Assembly: GCA_047620505.1 (NCBI GenBank)
Contig: JBLHKS010000059.1
Span: forward strand, 1 to 34,948
DNA: 34,948 nucleotides
Source of the DNA: JBLHKS01 sp047620505
GTDB lineage: Bacteria; Verrucomicrobiota; Verrucomicrobiia; Verrucomicrobiales; DEV007
Direction of reading: 5' to 3'
Shown here: positions 15,636-24,878 of the stretch, piece after piece
Numbering within the stretch: position 1 is the stretch's first letter
How the letters are laid out: each line of letters opens with the position of its first letter
Translations under genes and position numbers: made by a program
The notes under the pieces: generated by a model
Database searches by the model: none
The model's input: the letters and a program-made list of their open reading frames with translations, nothing else
Told to the model about the DNA's origin: nothing

Positions 15636-17096
15636 ATGTCATCACTTCGATTTTGCCATTTTCTCGCGATTCTCGCCTCGGTTGTCGGCTGCGCCACCGC
15701 AGCAGCTGCTGACAGACCGCCGAACTTTGTCGTGATTTTCGCCGATGATCTCGGTTACGCAGATCTCGGTTGTTTCGGCTCTCCCGACATCCGGACTCCG
15801 CGGCTCGATGCGATGGCCGAGCAAGGAATGAAGTTCACGAGTTTCTACGCGCAGCCGGTTTGCGGCCCCTCTCGCGCGGCGATCATGACCGGCTGCTATC
15901 CGCTGCGTGTCGCCGAGCGCGGCAACGTCAAGCAGGTTCATCCGGTTCTGCACAGCGACGAAATCACCATTGCCGAAGTCCTGAAAACCAAGGGCTACGC
16001 GACGGCCTGCTTTGGAAAGTGGGATCTGGCGAAACACGCGCAAACCGGATTCTTCCCGGATCTGTTTCCGGCTCATCAGGGCTTCGATTATTTTTTCGGC
16101 ACGCCGACGAGCAACGATCGAATCGTAAATCTTTACCGAAATGAAGAATTGATCGAACCGAAGACCGACATGGCACCGCTGACCAAGCGCTACACCGATG
16201 AAGCGATCGGGTTCATGCGCGAGCACAAGGACGAGCCGTTTTTCGTCTACATTCCACACACGATGCCTCACACGCGGCTCGACGCGACGGCTCAGTTCAA
16301 AGCGAAGAGCAAACGCGGGCTCTACGGCGATGTGATCGAGGAGATTGATTTCAACGCGGGCCGAATTCTCGATGCGGTCAAGGAACTCGGATTGAGCGAG
16401 CGGACCTACGTGGTTTTCACGAGTGACAACGGGCCCTGGCTGATCAAAAACAAGAATCTCGCCGATGGCCATTTGCCTGGCGATCACGGGGGCTCGGCCG
16501 GGCCGCTGCGCAGCGGAAAAGTCTCGACGTTCGAAGGCGGCGTGCGCGTTCCTACGATTCTGGTTGGCCCGGACGTGCCTGCCCGAACGACCTGCGATCA
16601 CCTCGCGAGCACGCTCGATTTTTTCCCGACTTTCGCAGCGCTGGCCGGAGCCGAAACGCCAACGGATCGCGTGATCGACGGTGCGGACATCCGCCATCTT
16701 TTCGAAGGCGAATTTGACAAGGCAGATCCTGACAAAGCCTTTTATTATTACCTTCGCGTCCACCTTCAGGCGGTTCGGCAAGGAAAATGGAAGCTCCAGC
16801 TTCCGCGCGAGGCCGAGCCCAAGGGAGCCGCGCCGTTCAGCAAAAACGCCCACATCGCGCCGGTTGATCGGATTGGTTTCGACGAGCCGTTCTTGATCGA
16901 TCTGGAAACTGACCTTGGAGAAACGACCAACGTCGCCGCCGCGCACCCGGAAGTTGTCCAGCAGCTGCTGGCTCTGGCCGAGGCGATGCGTGAAGATCTG
17001 GGCGATCACGATCGGGTAGGCAAAAATATGCGCTTTTTCGATCCAATCGACCCGCGTCCAGCGAAGCCGCCGGTGCCCGCGCCGAGAAAAAGATAG
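15636..17096 (+). CDS. Exported type I sulfatase (arylsulfatase-like)
   Basis: 486 aa from the ATG at 15636; a GTG at 15621 would add five residues but weakens the signal peptide. Residues 1-25 are a signal, either cleaved after AAAA or lipidated at Cys19 (SVVGC). The sulfatase domain (PF00884) has FADDLGYADLG with metal-binding Asp37 and Asp38, Cys76 in CGPSR (the site converted to formylglycine), FGKWD, FTSDNGPW and GDHGG. No sulfatase-maturating enzyme is in the window. Likely substrate is a sulfated polysaccharide, common for this group, but the specific one is unknown. It is divergent from the malonate operon by 60 bp. It contains two AGCAGCTGCT copies. Confidence 0.9.
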   Translation: MSSLRFCHFLAILASVVGCATAAAADRPPNFVVIFADDLGYADLGCFGSPDIRTPRLDAMAEQGMKFTSFYAQPVCGPSRAAIMTGCYPLRVAERGNVKQVHPVLHSDEITIAEVLKTKGYATACFGKWDLAKHAQTGFFPDLFPAHQGFDYFFGTPTSNDRIVNLYRNEELIEPKTDMAPLTKRYTDEAIGFMREHKDEPFFVYIPHTMPHTRLDATAQFKAKSKRGLYGDVIEEIDFNAGRILDAVKELGLSERTYVVFTSDNGPWLIKNKNLADGHLPGDHGGSAGPLRSGKVSTFEGGVRVPTILVGPDVPARTTCDHLASTLDFFPTFAALAGAETPTDRVIDGADIRHLFEGEFDKADPDKAFYYYLRVHLQAVRQGKWKLQLPREAEPKGAAPFSKNAHIAPVDRIGFDEPFLIDLETDLGETTNVAAAHPEVVQQLLALAEAMREDLGDHDRVGKNMRFFDPIDPRPAKPPVPAPRKR

Positions 17097-17204
17097 CTGC
17101 TTGAGACGGACCAAAAGTCGATTTCGTCGAATTGGCGTTTGCAGCATGTCAGGGTTTGCCTTATCGCCAAATTGGCGCCGGACGGAGCGCCGATTCCCGC
17201 CCAA
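17097..17204 (+). promoter_or_regulatory. purF leader with repeated TTGGCG half-sites
   Basis: The 108 bp before purF contain TTGGCG at 17132-17137 and a perfect CGCCAA-A-TTGGCG palindrome at 17165-17177, so three copies of one half-site lie within 46 bp. This could bind a purine-responsive repressor or form a hairpin in the 5' leader. It does not match the PurR box or the purine riboswitch that I know. An upstream in-frame ATG at 17139 would place this element inside purF, but homologues start at the ATG at 17205. Confidence 0.3.
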
Positions 17205-19157
17205 ATGAGCGAACAGATCAAGCACGAATGCGGAGTCGCCTACGTTCGGCTGCGCAAGCCGCTAAGTTACTTCAAGGAGAAATATGGCGACGCGCTCTGG
17301 GGGCTGCGGAAGCTGTTTTTCCTACTACAAAAGCAGCGAAACCGCGGTCACGACGGCGTAGGCTTCGGCTGCTGCAAAATCGCAGTCAGGCACGGCGAGC
17401 CCTACATGTTTTATGACCGAAGTGCTAAGCGCGACGCGTTAAGCCCTGTTTTCGGCCGGATCATGAAGAAGTTCAAAGAGCTTCGATCCGATGGATTGAT
17501 CAGCAACAAGCGGCCGGATTCGATCAAGGAGCACTTTCACTTTGGCGGCGAAAACCTACTCGGCCATTTGCGTTACGCCACTTCTGGCGGCGGTCCGGAA
17601 GCCAGGTTCTGCCACCCGCAGGTCCATGAGTCGACCTGGAAGACGAAATCGCTGATGGTGATCGGCAACTTCAACATGACCAACATGGGTCAGCTGAAAG
17701 CGGCGATGATCAACCGAGGTCAGCACCCTTTTCAGGACGTCGACACGCAAGTGGTGCTCGAAGACCTCGCCTTTTATCTCGAGGAAGCGCACGACCGGAT
17801 TTACAAACACCACATCGGCGATGGAATGCCTCGCCACCAAATTCCGGATCGGATCAGCGCCGAGCTGAAGATCGAAGAAGTGATCCGAACCGCCGCCAGC
17901 CACTGGGATGGCGGCTACGTGATCGCTGGTACGGTCGGCAACGGAGATGGATTCGTGATGCGCGACCCGCATGGAATTCGGCCCTGCTATTATTTCGAAA
18001 ACGACGAAGTGATCGCGTTCGCTTCCGAGCGGCCGCCGCTGATGACGGTCTTCAACGAGCCGATCGAATCGATCAACGAGCTGCCAGCCGGTCATTGTGC
18101 TTCGATCAAGAACACTTTGGACAGCCCGCTGGTCGTAAAGCCGTTTGCCGATCTTCCTGAGCAGCGGCCTTGCTCGTTTGAGCGGATTTACTTCAGCCGC
18201 GGAAGCGACCACGATATTTATCGCGAGCGAAAACGGTTAGGAGCGGCCCTGGCCGATCAGGTGGTGAAAAAGCTCGATGGCTTTGACAGCGCGATCTTTA
18301 CTTTCATTCCCAATACAGCCGAAACCGGCTACCTCGGCTTGATGGACGAGCTGAATTTGCGGCGACGCGCTGAGATCAAGACCAAGCTCGCAGCCGCGAT
18401 TAAAGCCGGAAACGCTGAGCAGCTGCTGGACGAAATTGTGGATTCTGGCTGGCCTCAGGGAGAAAAATTAGCGCACAAGGACGAGAAATTCCGGACGTTC
18501 ATCAGCACCGAAAAAGGCCGAGCTGAGATGGTCACCCTCGGTTACGACATCACCTACGGACAGAACGAAGGAAAGCGGTATCTCGTCGCGCTCGATGATT
18601 CGATCGTGCGCGGCACCACTTTAAAGCAGTCGCTGATCGGAATTCTGGGACGGCTGAAGCCCGAGAAGATCATCGTGGCCTCGACCGCGCCGCAGATTCG
18701 CTACCCGGATTGCTACGGCATCGACATGAGCGAGCTGGGCAAATTTCTGGCCTTCAGTTCGGCAATTAATTTGCTGTTGAAGCGCAAAATGGACCATGTG
18801 ATTGCGGAGACTTACGAAAAGTGCAAGTGGGCGCTGCTGACGAGAACGGCGACCGAGGAGAACTTTGTTAAGGCGATCTACAAGCCGTTTTCGCTGAAGG
18901 AGCTCTCGGAAGAAATGGCCAAAGAAGTCACTCCCGACGAACCCGATTGGAACATCAAAGTCGTCCTGCTTTTCCAGAAAATCGAAAATCTTCACAAGGC
19001 GTTAGACGTGCCTGGGAAAAAGCACGGCGATTGGTACTTCACGGGTGACTACCCGACTCCAGGCGGCTTCCGAGTCGTCAATCAGGCCTTTGTCAGCTTC
19101 ATCGAAGGCGGCAACGTCCGGCCTTACGACGACTGGCGGAGCGGACAAGAATCTTAG
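17205..19157 (+). CDS. purF: Amidophosphoribosyltransferase, long Bacteroidetes-type form
   Basis: 650 aa, well above the ~470-510 of classical PurF. It starts at 17205, giving MSEQIKHEC with the nucleophilic Cys9 after a short propeptide, as in the long homologues I know. The class II glutamine amidotransferase half has QKQRNRGHDG, GHLRYATSG, GNFNMTN and RDPHGIRPCYY. The phosphoribosyltransferase half carries the PRPP loop ALDDSIVRGTT near residue 446. The extra length lies in inserts (about 375-430) and a C-terminal extension of ~100 residues. It makes phosphoribosylamine from PRPP and glutamine, the first step of purine synthesis. purD, the next enzyme, follows by 11 bp. Confidence 0.85.
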   Translation: MSEQIKHECGVAYVRLRKPLSYFKEKYGDALWGLRKLFFLLQKQRNRGHDGVGFGCCKIAVRHGEPYMFYDRSAKRDALSPVFGRIMKKFKELRSDGLISNKRPDSIKEHFHFGGENLLGHLRYATSGGGPEARFCHPQVHESTWKTKSLMVIGNFNMTNMGQLKAAMINRGQHPFQDVDTQVVLEDLAFYLEEAHDRIYKHHIGDGMPRHQIPDRISAELKIEEVIRTAASHWDGGYVIAGTVGNGDGFVMRDPHGIRPCYYFENDEVIAFASERPPLMTVFNEPIESINELPAGHCASIKNTLDSPLVVKPFADLPEQRPCSFERIYFSRGSDHDIYRERKRLGAALADQVVKKLDGFDSAIFTFIPNTAETGYLGLMDELNLRRRAEIKTKLAAAIKAGNAEQLLDEIVDSGWPQGEKLAHKDEKFRTFISTEKGRAEMVTLGYDITYGQNEGKRYLVALDDSIVRGTTLKQSLIGILGRLKPEKIIVASTAPQIRYPDCYGIDMSELGKFLAFSSAINLLLKRKMDHVIAETYEKCKWALLTRTATEENFVKAIYKPFSLKELSEEMAKEVTPDEPDWNIKVVLLFQKIENLHKALDVPGKKHGDWYFTGDYPTPGGFRVVNQAFVSFIEGGNVRPYDDWRSGQES

Positions 19158-19168
19158 TTTGAATCAGC

Positions 19169-20419
19169 ATGAGAATCCTCGTTGTAGGCAAAGGCGGGCG
19201 TGAGCACGCGATCATCACCGCGCTCCACGAATCCCCAACTGAAACTGAAATTTTCTCGTTTCCTGGCAGTGACGCGATTTTCGAAATCGCTAAGCCGGTC
19301 GACGCATCCGATCTGCCGACGTTAGGCGAATTCATCCGAAATTCGGCTATCGAACTGGTCATCGCGGGCGAGGAAAGCTACCTCGTTAAAGATGAGGGCC
19401 TCGCTGCGGTCTGTGCGGCCGCGGGCGTCCCGTGTTGGGGGCCTCCGAAAGAGTCAGCGCAGCTCGAAGCGAGCAAAGATTTTGCCAAACAGTTTATGCT
19501 TCGGCACGACATCCCGACGGCGAAATACGCGTTGGTGAATTCGACCGCGGAAGGCCTCGCGGCGATCGAAAAGTATCCAGTCGTGCTGAAATTCGACGGA
19601 CTTGCAGCCGGAAAAGGCGTGGTGATTTGTCAGGACGAAGCGGCGTCGCGGTCGTTTCTGGAAGAGGTTTTCGACCAGCGGAAATTCGGCGCGGGCTCGG
19701 TTTTGGTTGAAGAATGTCTCGTGGGTCCGGAGATCTCGATTTTTGCGGCCGTTGCGGATTCCGAATATCTGATTCTGGCCCCTGCGCGCGATTACAAACG
19801 AATCGGTGAGAACGACGAAGGTCTTAACACCGGAGGAATGGGCGCTGTCTCCTGCCGGAGCGGAATGATCGATCAGCAGCTGCTGGCTGAGATCGAAGAA
19901 ACCGCGGTGAAGCGGACGATCGAAGGACTGATCGCGGACGGCCTGCCCTACCGAGGTTTCCTCTACTTTGGCCTGATGTTGACGGAGGACGGCCCGAAAA
20001 TGCTCGAGTACAATTGCCGTTTCGGCGATCCCGAAGCTCAAGCGGTGTTGCCTTTGATCGAGGGCGATTTCACAAAATTCGTCGACACCGGCGCACGCGG
20101 AAAAATTGATCCGAGCCTCATTTCATTCTCGGATGCCTGGAGCGTTTGCGTGATTCTCGCTTCCGCCGGCTACCCGGAGTCCTCACACAGCGGCGACGTG
20201 ATCAGCGGTCTGGAGTCGGTCTCGGACGCCCGAGTTTTTCATGCAGGAACGCGGAAAAACGACGCCGGCCAGTTTGAGACTGCCGGGGGCCGCGTGCTCG
20301 CCGTCGTTGCGCGTGGCTCGACTCGTGTTGAGGCCGTTGACGCGGCTCACACGGAAGCAGCGAAGATCGATTTCGACGGCTCGCAGCGCCGATCGGACAT
20401 CGGCAGGCTTCATTTTTGA
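19169..20419 (+). CDS. purD: Phosphoribosylamine--glycine ligase
   Basis: 416 aa, the usual length. It begins with VVGKGGREHAI (normally GSGGREHA), followed by the ATP-grasp region: KFDGLAAGKGV near residue 142, LNTGGMGAVS near 217 and EYNCRFGDPEAQ near 280. It joins glycine to 5-phosphoribosylamine, the unstable product of PurF, in step two of purine synthesis. The PurF-PurD pairing in one transcript fits direct hand-over of this intermediate. One AGCAGCTGCT copy encodes QQLL at 19875. It ends 26 bp from the convergent exported-protein gene. Confidence 0.93.
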   Translation: MRILVVGKGGREHAIITALHESPTETEIFSFPGSDAIFEIAKPVDASDLPTLGEFIRNSAIELVIAGEESYLVKDEGLAAVCAAAGVPCWGPPKESAQLEASKDFAKQFMLRHDIPTAKYALVNSTAEGLAAIEKYPVVLKFDGLAAGKGVVICQDEAASRSFLEEVFDQRKFGAGSVLVEECLVGPEISIFAAVADSEYLILAPARDYKRIGENDEGLNTGGMGAVSCRSGMIDQQLLAEIEETAVKRTIEGLIADGLPYRGFLYFGLMLTEDGPKMLEYNCRFGDPEAQAVLPLIEGDFTKFVDTGARGKIDPSLISFSDAWSVCVILASAGYPESSHSGDVISGLESVSDARVFHAGTRKNDAGQFETAGGRVLAVVARGSTRVEAVDAAHTEAAKIDFDGSQRRSDIGRLHF

Positions 20420-20445
20420 TTTCGGCAGTCCCGCCTGAATTCCGT

Positions 20446-22350
20446 TTACAGGCTGGTCGGTGACGGAGCCTGCTGAGGAAGAATCTCTTCCACCAACCGG
20501 TCGATTCCTTCCTTCGCAAACGTGCTCAGCGGATACATTTGCTGACTCTTGAGATACCAAGCGAGGCTTGAGCCGGTCTCGCCTCGGTCTTCGCGATCAG
20601 AGGCCTCGCTCAGCGCGTTTACGAACGGCGCAACCTTGGTCATCATGTCGTTGCGAGCTTTCGAGAGCTTCGGATCGTCCGGAAAATCGATGTAGAATTC
20701 TTCGAGCGTTTCCCAAGCTCCGTAGCTGTTTCCGCTAGCTCCGATGCGGTTCGCAGACTCGACAGCCGACTCAATTTTCTGAATATTCTGGATGATCTGC
20801 ATCACATTTTCGAGCCGCTCCTCGTCATCGGCACAGGCAGCGAGGTAGCGTGGACTGTCTTCGAAAACCTGGCGGAAACTCCGAGTTTGAATCAGGCTGT
20901 CGAGCTGAATCAGCGTCTGAAACTGGCGATTCCCATTTTTCGACATCATGGTGAACGCTTCTTCGAGATACGGGTTGGTCGGCCACAGCTCGGTTGCCGC
21001 GGCGATGTGCTTTGCGGAAGCGGCGCGATCACCTTCGAGCGCAGCGTTCATCGCGGTGTCGATGTGCTGGCGGCTGACGAATTTGACCGTCTGAATCGCC
21101 TGGGCGGGACGCGAGGCGTCAAAATCCGTTCCCAGCGCGTTGAGCCGGTCGACGTTGGCTTCGGCCTGAGTGAAATTTTTCGAGGAAAGCGCGGCGAGAA
21201 GCTGATTGTACTCGCGGACGAATTCTTTGATCGACTGCTTTTTCTCAAGAGACACCGTCTGGATCGAGGGCATGTGCTCGCCGATCATGAAGGCTTCCAT
21301 CAAACGCTGACTGGCGTCGGACCGCTCGTCCTGAGAGATCAGAAGATCGAACGCTTCGACCGCGTCGTCGGTGTCCTGGATCATTTCGAGCGCGAACGCT
21401 TCGGCTCCAGTGATCGTCGGATCAAAACCGACGGTCTGACCAGAAAGCTGCTGGACATCCGAGCCCTCTTCGAACTCGAGACGGCCGGCTCCGTCCTGGA
21501 AAAACTCAGTGTAAAGCCGGGTTCCGACGATGACGTGCTCGAAGCGGCGCTGCAAGAGCAGTTGCACGATCAAAGCTTGAAATTCCAGCCTGCTTTCGAC
21601 CTTTGTCAGGGCGTTGTTCGCTTGGTTGGCGACGATCATCGCCTGAATCTCGGCGTAGCGGGTGGCGTACTCGCCAAGCTCGCTCAGGGTTCCCACCGTA
21701 TCGTCAGCTCTCGCCGGTTCGTCACCGCCATCATCACCGTCGCTCGGAGCTCTGAGACGATTGCCTTCGGCTGAAATCTGGGCGTTTCGAACTTCGATTT
21801 TCCGCTGCTTGCGAAGCTCGGAGCTCTGAAGATCGATATTCGCCATCTGATTCCGCGCGAGTGAGACCCGGTAAACCAAGTTGGCGAGCGCCTCACACAT
21901 CCGGTCGTCCTGCCCGAAGCTCGCCGCCTGTTCGAGCAGACGAACGGCAACGCGGATGTCCGGCTTTCTGTGCGGCGAAAGCGCGTCGCGGATCGCCTCC
22001 ATCGTCGCTCTGTATTTCTGATCTTCCTCGCCCGTGGCGGGTGGCGAGTTGAGATATTTCTGAAAACGAGCGTTGAAAGCCGGGTTATTGCTGATGTTCC
22101 AGAGCTGGCCTTCGTAGAGAACTTCGCCGCTGCCCGGATTAAACATCGGGACCACGTTGCCCATGACCGGGTCATTCCCGCCCTGTTGCTCGGTAACCAC
22201 CGTATTGGTATTTTGAGGCCCGCCACCGGTATTTCCGCCCGTATTTCCAGTCGACTGGGGCGTGAAGACCTGCGCTTGAGCAGGAAGACAAAGGAAAAGC
22301 GAGCCAGCAGCTGCTGAGGCGAGAATCAGGGATTTAAACCGCATTTTCAT
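20446..22350 (-). CDS. Exported helical (TPR-like) protein of unknown function
   Basis: 634 aa from the ATG at 22350; an earlier ATG at 22371 gives an acidic start that does not suit the signal peptide. Residues 1-26 are a signal (cleavage after AQA). A Gly/Thr/Asn-rich linker (~30-65) leads to a long, mostly alpha-helical region with repeating acidic and Leu/Ala patterns, like a TPR or alpha-solenoid scaffold, including NPYLEEAF and DSPRYLAACADDEERL blocks. No catalytic motif. It follows the anchored protein gene at 22439 by 88 bp on the same strand. Probably periplasmic. I do not recognise the family. Confidence 0.7.
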   Translation of the reverse strand: MKMRFKSLILASAAAGSLFLCLPAQAQVFTPQSTGNTGGNTGGGPQNTNTVVTEQQGGNDPVMGNVVPMFNPGSGEVLYEGQLWNISNNPAFNARFQKYLNSPPATGEEDQKYRATMEAIRDALSPHRKPDIRVAVRLLEQAASFGQDDRMCEALANLVYRVSLARNQMANIDLQSSELRKQRKIEVRNAQISAEGNRLRAPSDGDDGGDEPARADDTVGTLSELGEYATRYAEIQAMIVANQANNALTKVESRLEFQALIVQLLLQRRFEHVIVGTRLYTEFFQDGAGRLEFEEGSDVQQLSGQTVGFDPTITGAEAFALEMIQDTDDAVEAFDLLISQDERSDASQRLMEAFMIGEHMPSIQTVSLEKKQSIKEFVREYNQLLAALSSKNFTQAEANVDRLNALGTDFDASRPAQAIQTVKFVSRQHIDTAMNAALEGDRAASAKHIAAATELWPTNPYLEEAFTMMSKNGNRQFQTLIQLDSLIQTRSFRQVFEDSPRYLAACADDEERLENVMQIIQNIQKIESAVESANRIGASGNSYGAWETLEEFYIDFPDDPKLSKARNDMMTKVAPFVNALSEASDREDRGETGSSLAWYLKSQQMYPLSTFAKEGIDRLVEEILPQQAPSPTSL

Positions 22351-22438
22351 ATCGATTGAATCGTCGATCACAACGATTTGGGATCAGGTTTTATTTGGAA
22401 ACAGTAAAATTGGCGTTCGAGGGAAAATTCAAGGTCGA

Positions 22439-22858
22439 TCAATCAACGGAAATCGCTGTCAGAATCCCTTTGTTGCCGACCTCGACGACAAAAGTAAAAT
22501 CCGCGCCAGCTTCGATGTTGATATCGTCAAACTGCGCTGGAACCAGGACTGGAATCGGCGATTTCTCCGATGAGCCATCGACCATCACCGTGATGAGCCG
22601 ACCACGATCCGATGTCCAGCCGAGACGCGCTTGAACCTTCCCAGCCAGATTGTAGGCGTTGCCGCGGAGCGAGTTCGCGTTGGATAAATATTCGCGGACT
22701 ACGAGATCGCGACTCGTATCGCGGACTTCTTCTTTCGACTTCCCCCCGCTGCCGATGAGCCACCAAAGGGCTCCAGCAAAAGCGATGATGAAAATGATTC
22801 CGGCGAAAAGGCCGATGATTTGTCCGGCACTGATTCCGGAACTGGCGCGTCGTGGCAT
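22439..22858 (-). CDS. Hypothetical membrane-anchored protein
   Basis: 139 aa, not recognised. A basic N-terminus (MPRR) is followed by one hydrophobic helix (residues ~12-35) and a soluble domain of ~100 residues with predicted beta strands (GRLITVMV, IPVLVP, DFTFVVEVGNKG). The topology suggests an inner-membrane anchor with the domain in the periplasm. It is upstream of the exported helical protein on the same strand and downstream of the ABCG-like transporter (94 bp), so all three may form a loose transcription unit. Confidence 0.65.
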   Translation of the reverse strand: MPRRASSGISAGQIIGLFAGIIFIIAFAGALWWLIGSGGKSKEEVRDTSRDLVVREYLSNANSLRGNAYNLAGKVQARLGWTSDRGRLITVMVDGSSEKSPIPVLVPAQFDDINIEAGADFTFVVEVGNKGILTAISVD

Positions 22859-22952
22859 AAAATTTAAAACTCGTTAACTCGGTAATCGCGAATCTGACCA
22901 ATATAGGTCCAAGAAAAATTTTGGAAATGCTAATTTTCCGCGTCGGGCGATT

Positions 22953-24662
22953 TCAGTGCGCCCAGCGCCCTTTCGCGGCACCGATCAGCGAAATCAGACC
23001 GCCAACTAGAATGTGGCCCAGCAGCAGAAATGCGCAGAGCGTCGTCGGGCGGAGAGTTGCGTCGGTTACATCGTGAACCGGCTGTTTTTGGACATTGTCA
23101 GAGATCGATTCGACAATTCCAGACCAGCCCCAATAGGCAGAAATCAATGGCTGAAGAATCGGTTCGATTTGATCGGGCAACGCAAGAATCGCCCCCGAAA
23201 GCGGCAGCTGAAAACCGACAAGATAAACGCTGAGGAGCGATGCCTGGTCTGCGTTTTTCATCGAGGCTGAGATCCCAAGGCAGACCGCCGTCATCGCCGC
23301 GTTCACGAGCACGAGAAGCAACGGGTGCATCATCCCATTCGTCGGCATGTTCTGAGTAAAACACCAAACGAAAATGTACATCCAGAGGGACTGGACCAGT
23401 ACGAAAACGATCAGGAACATGAATTTACTCGTCAGGTAGCTGACGACGCCGAGCCCACCGAGTTTCTCCTTTTCGTAAATCTGCCGCTCGCCTGCGATCT
23501 CACGCGCGGAGTTGTTCGAACCCATCAGCGCGAGGAGAACAACCTGGAACATGATCAGGCCAGAAACCACGCCTCCATAATTCGTCCGCCTGAGCATCGT
23601 CTCCTTCACGGCGTTCGCCGCCGCATCCGGATTGAACGCCAACGTCCCGCTCGTATGCGCGCCCTGCTCGAGATTCGGAAGCCCATCGAGAGCGAACAGG
23701 ACGACGACGCCCGGAAAAATCAGAAGCATCGCGAGTTGAAGAATCAGTTGAGTCTTATCTCGAAAGAAAATTTTCCAACGCCGCTCAAGCAAAACGCTCA
23801 CCTGTTTGAGGAAGCCTGGAGCGCGGCGAGTGTCTTCCTCTTGGCGAGGCGGCGAGACTTCCGGAATCTCCATCGTCCGATAATATTCATCGCGATATTT
23901 CGTCCAGGATTCTCCCCAATCTCCAGATTCCCTCTTCGCAAGCTGAGGATAAACGTCCTCCGCCTCGCTAACGCCGAAGTAGTGATTGATCGCGCGCGGC
24001 GGCCCGTGATAAACGACTCGGCCTTCGTAAAGCACGAGCACGGAATCGTAAAGATCGAGGTTTCCGAGACTGTGCGTTACGCTGATCACGACCCGATTGT
24101 CGCTTTTGGCGAGCTTGTGAAGCAGCTTGACGATTTCCGCCTCGCTTTTCGGGTCCAGCCCGCTGGTTACCTCGTCGCAAAGCAGCAAATCCGGATTCGT
24201 CGCCAATTCCAGCGCCAAACCCAGCCGACGCTTCTGGCCGCCTGACAAAACGCCAACTCGTCGTTCCCGAATCGCATCAAGGCCGGTTTGCTGGATGATT
24301 TTGTCGGACCGCGATTCGAGATCGGCGCGCCCGTCCGTTTTGAGCCGGAGCCGGACCGCGTTGTCGATGCTTTCCTCGACCGTCATCTGGTCGTAAGCGA
24401 TGCTGAACTGCGGAACGTAACCGAATTCGTGCGGCTCCAGATCGCCCTCCTCGCTCAAGTTTCGCCCATCCCATTTCAACTCGCCTTCGGACTCGACGTT
24501 GATCCCGGCGATCGTTTTGAGGAGCGTCGATTTCCCGCAACCGGAAGGGCCGACGATCGCCATGAAATGGCCTCGAGGGACCTTAACGGTGACTTTTTCG
24601 AGAAGATGAAGGTCTTCTCCGCCCTTTTGAATGGTGAAATTGACGTTTTTGACTTCGAGCAC
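22953..24662 (-). CDS. ABCG-like half transporter (ATPase fused to ABC-2 permease)
   Basis: 569 aa with a GTG start. The N-terminal ATPase has Walker A GPSGCGKST near residue 39, the Q-loop at VPQFS, the signature LSGGQKRRLGLALEL near 140, Walker B LLLCDE near 160 and the switch His in SVTHSLG. From residue ~280 it continues into a six-helix ABC-2 type membrane domain. The order nucleotide-binding domain then membrane domain, plus the QKRR-type signature, is that of the eukaryotic White/ABCG family and its bacterial relatives. It would work as a dimer. Likely an exporter of lipid or hydrophobic cargo; substrate unknown. AGCAGCTGCT lies 4 bp before the GTG (24667-24676). Confidence 0.85.
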   Translation of the reverse strand: MLEVKNVNFTIQKGGEDLHLLEKVTVKVPRGHFMAIVGPSGCGKSTLLKTIAGINVESEGELKWDGRNLSEEGDLEPHEFGYVPQFSIAYDQMTVEESIDNAVRLRLKTDGRADLESRSDKIIQQTGLDAIRERRVGVLSGGQKRRLGLALELATNPDLLLCDEVTSGLDPKSEAEIVKLLHKLAKSDNRVVISVTHSLGNLDLYDSVLVLYEGRVVYHGPPRAINHYFGVSEAEDVYPQLAKRESGDWGESWTKYRDEYYRTMEIPEVSPPRQEEDTRRAPGFLKQVSVLLERRWKIFFRDKTQLILQLAMLLIFPGVVVLFALDGLPNLEQGAHTSGTLAFNPDAAANAVKETMLRRTNYGGVVSGLIMFQVVLLALMGSNNSAREIAGERQIYEKEKLGGLGVVSYLTSKFMFLIVFVLVQSLWMYIFVWCFTQNMPTNGMMHPLLLVLVNAAMTAVCLGISASMKNADQASLLSVYLVGFQLPLSGAILALPDQIEPILQPLISAYWGWSGIVESISDNVQKQPVHDVTDATLRPTTLCAFLLLGHILVGGLISLIGAAKGRWAH

Positions 24663-24758
24663 GGCGAGCAGCTGCTGGTTGGGAATCTTTCGACGGAAGC
24701 GAATTCTTAGCGGCTGACTCGCAGGCTGGCGAGAAAAAACTCCCCCTCACCCCTTCGC

Positions 24759-24789
24759 TGTCATCCCGAGCCTGCCCAGGGACCTCACG
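24759..24789. repeat. Possible dispersed intergenic repeat
   Basis: The 216-bp gap between the ABC transporter and the lipoprotein gene contains TGTCATCCCGAGC (24759-24771) followed by GGGACCTCACG (24779-24789). I recall this arrangement (a TGTCATCCCGAGC word, a short spacer, then AGGGACCTC) as a dispersed intergenic element in many bacterial genomes. The GCC-GGGC composition could form a weak hairpin. The rest of the gap holds a CTCCCCCTCACCCC tract and nothing else identifiable. Confidence 0.35.
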
Positions 24790-24878
24790 CCTGCGCCAGA
24801 TCCAACCGCTATCGCGCGAGGTCGACCTTGAATGGCCGAACCGTCGCCGGTCAGGACCATCCGACTTCAGGCTATGCG

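Noticed and set aside
15642..17225. Long antisense ORF (527 codons) opposite the first sulfatase, and similar long antisense ORFs at 8545-9555, 20887-21774 and 23325-24245
   Set aside because: They are mirror images of well-supported genes in GC-rich sequence, have Arg-rich low-complexity translations and no recognisable domains.
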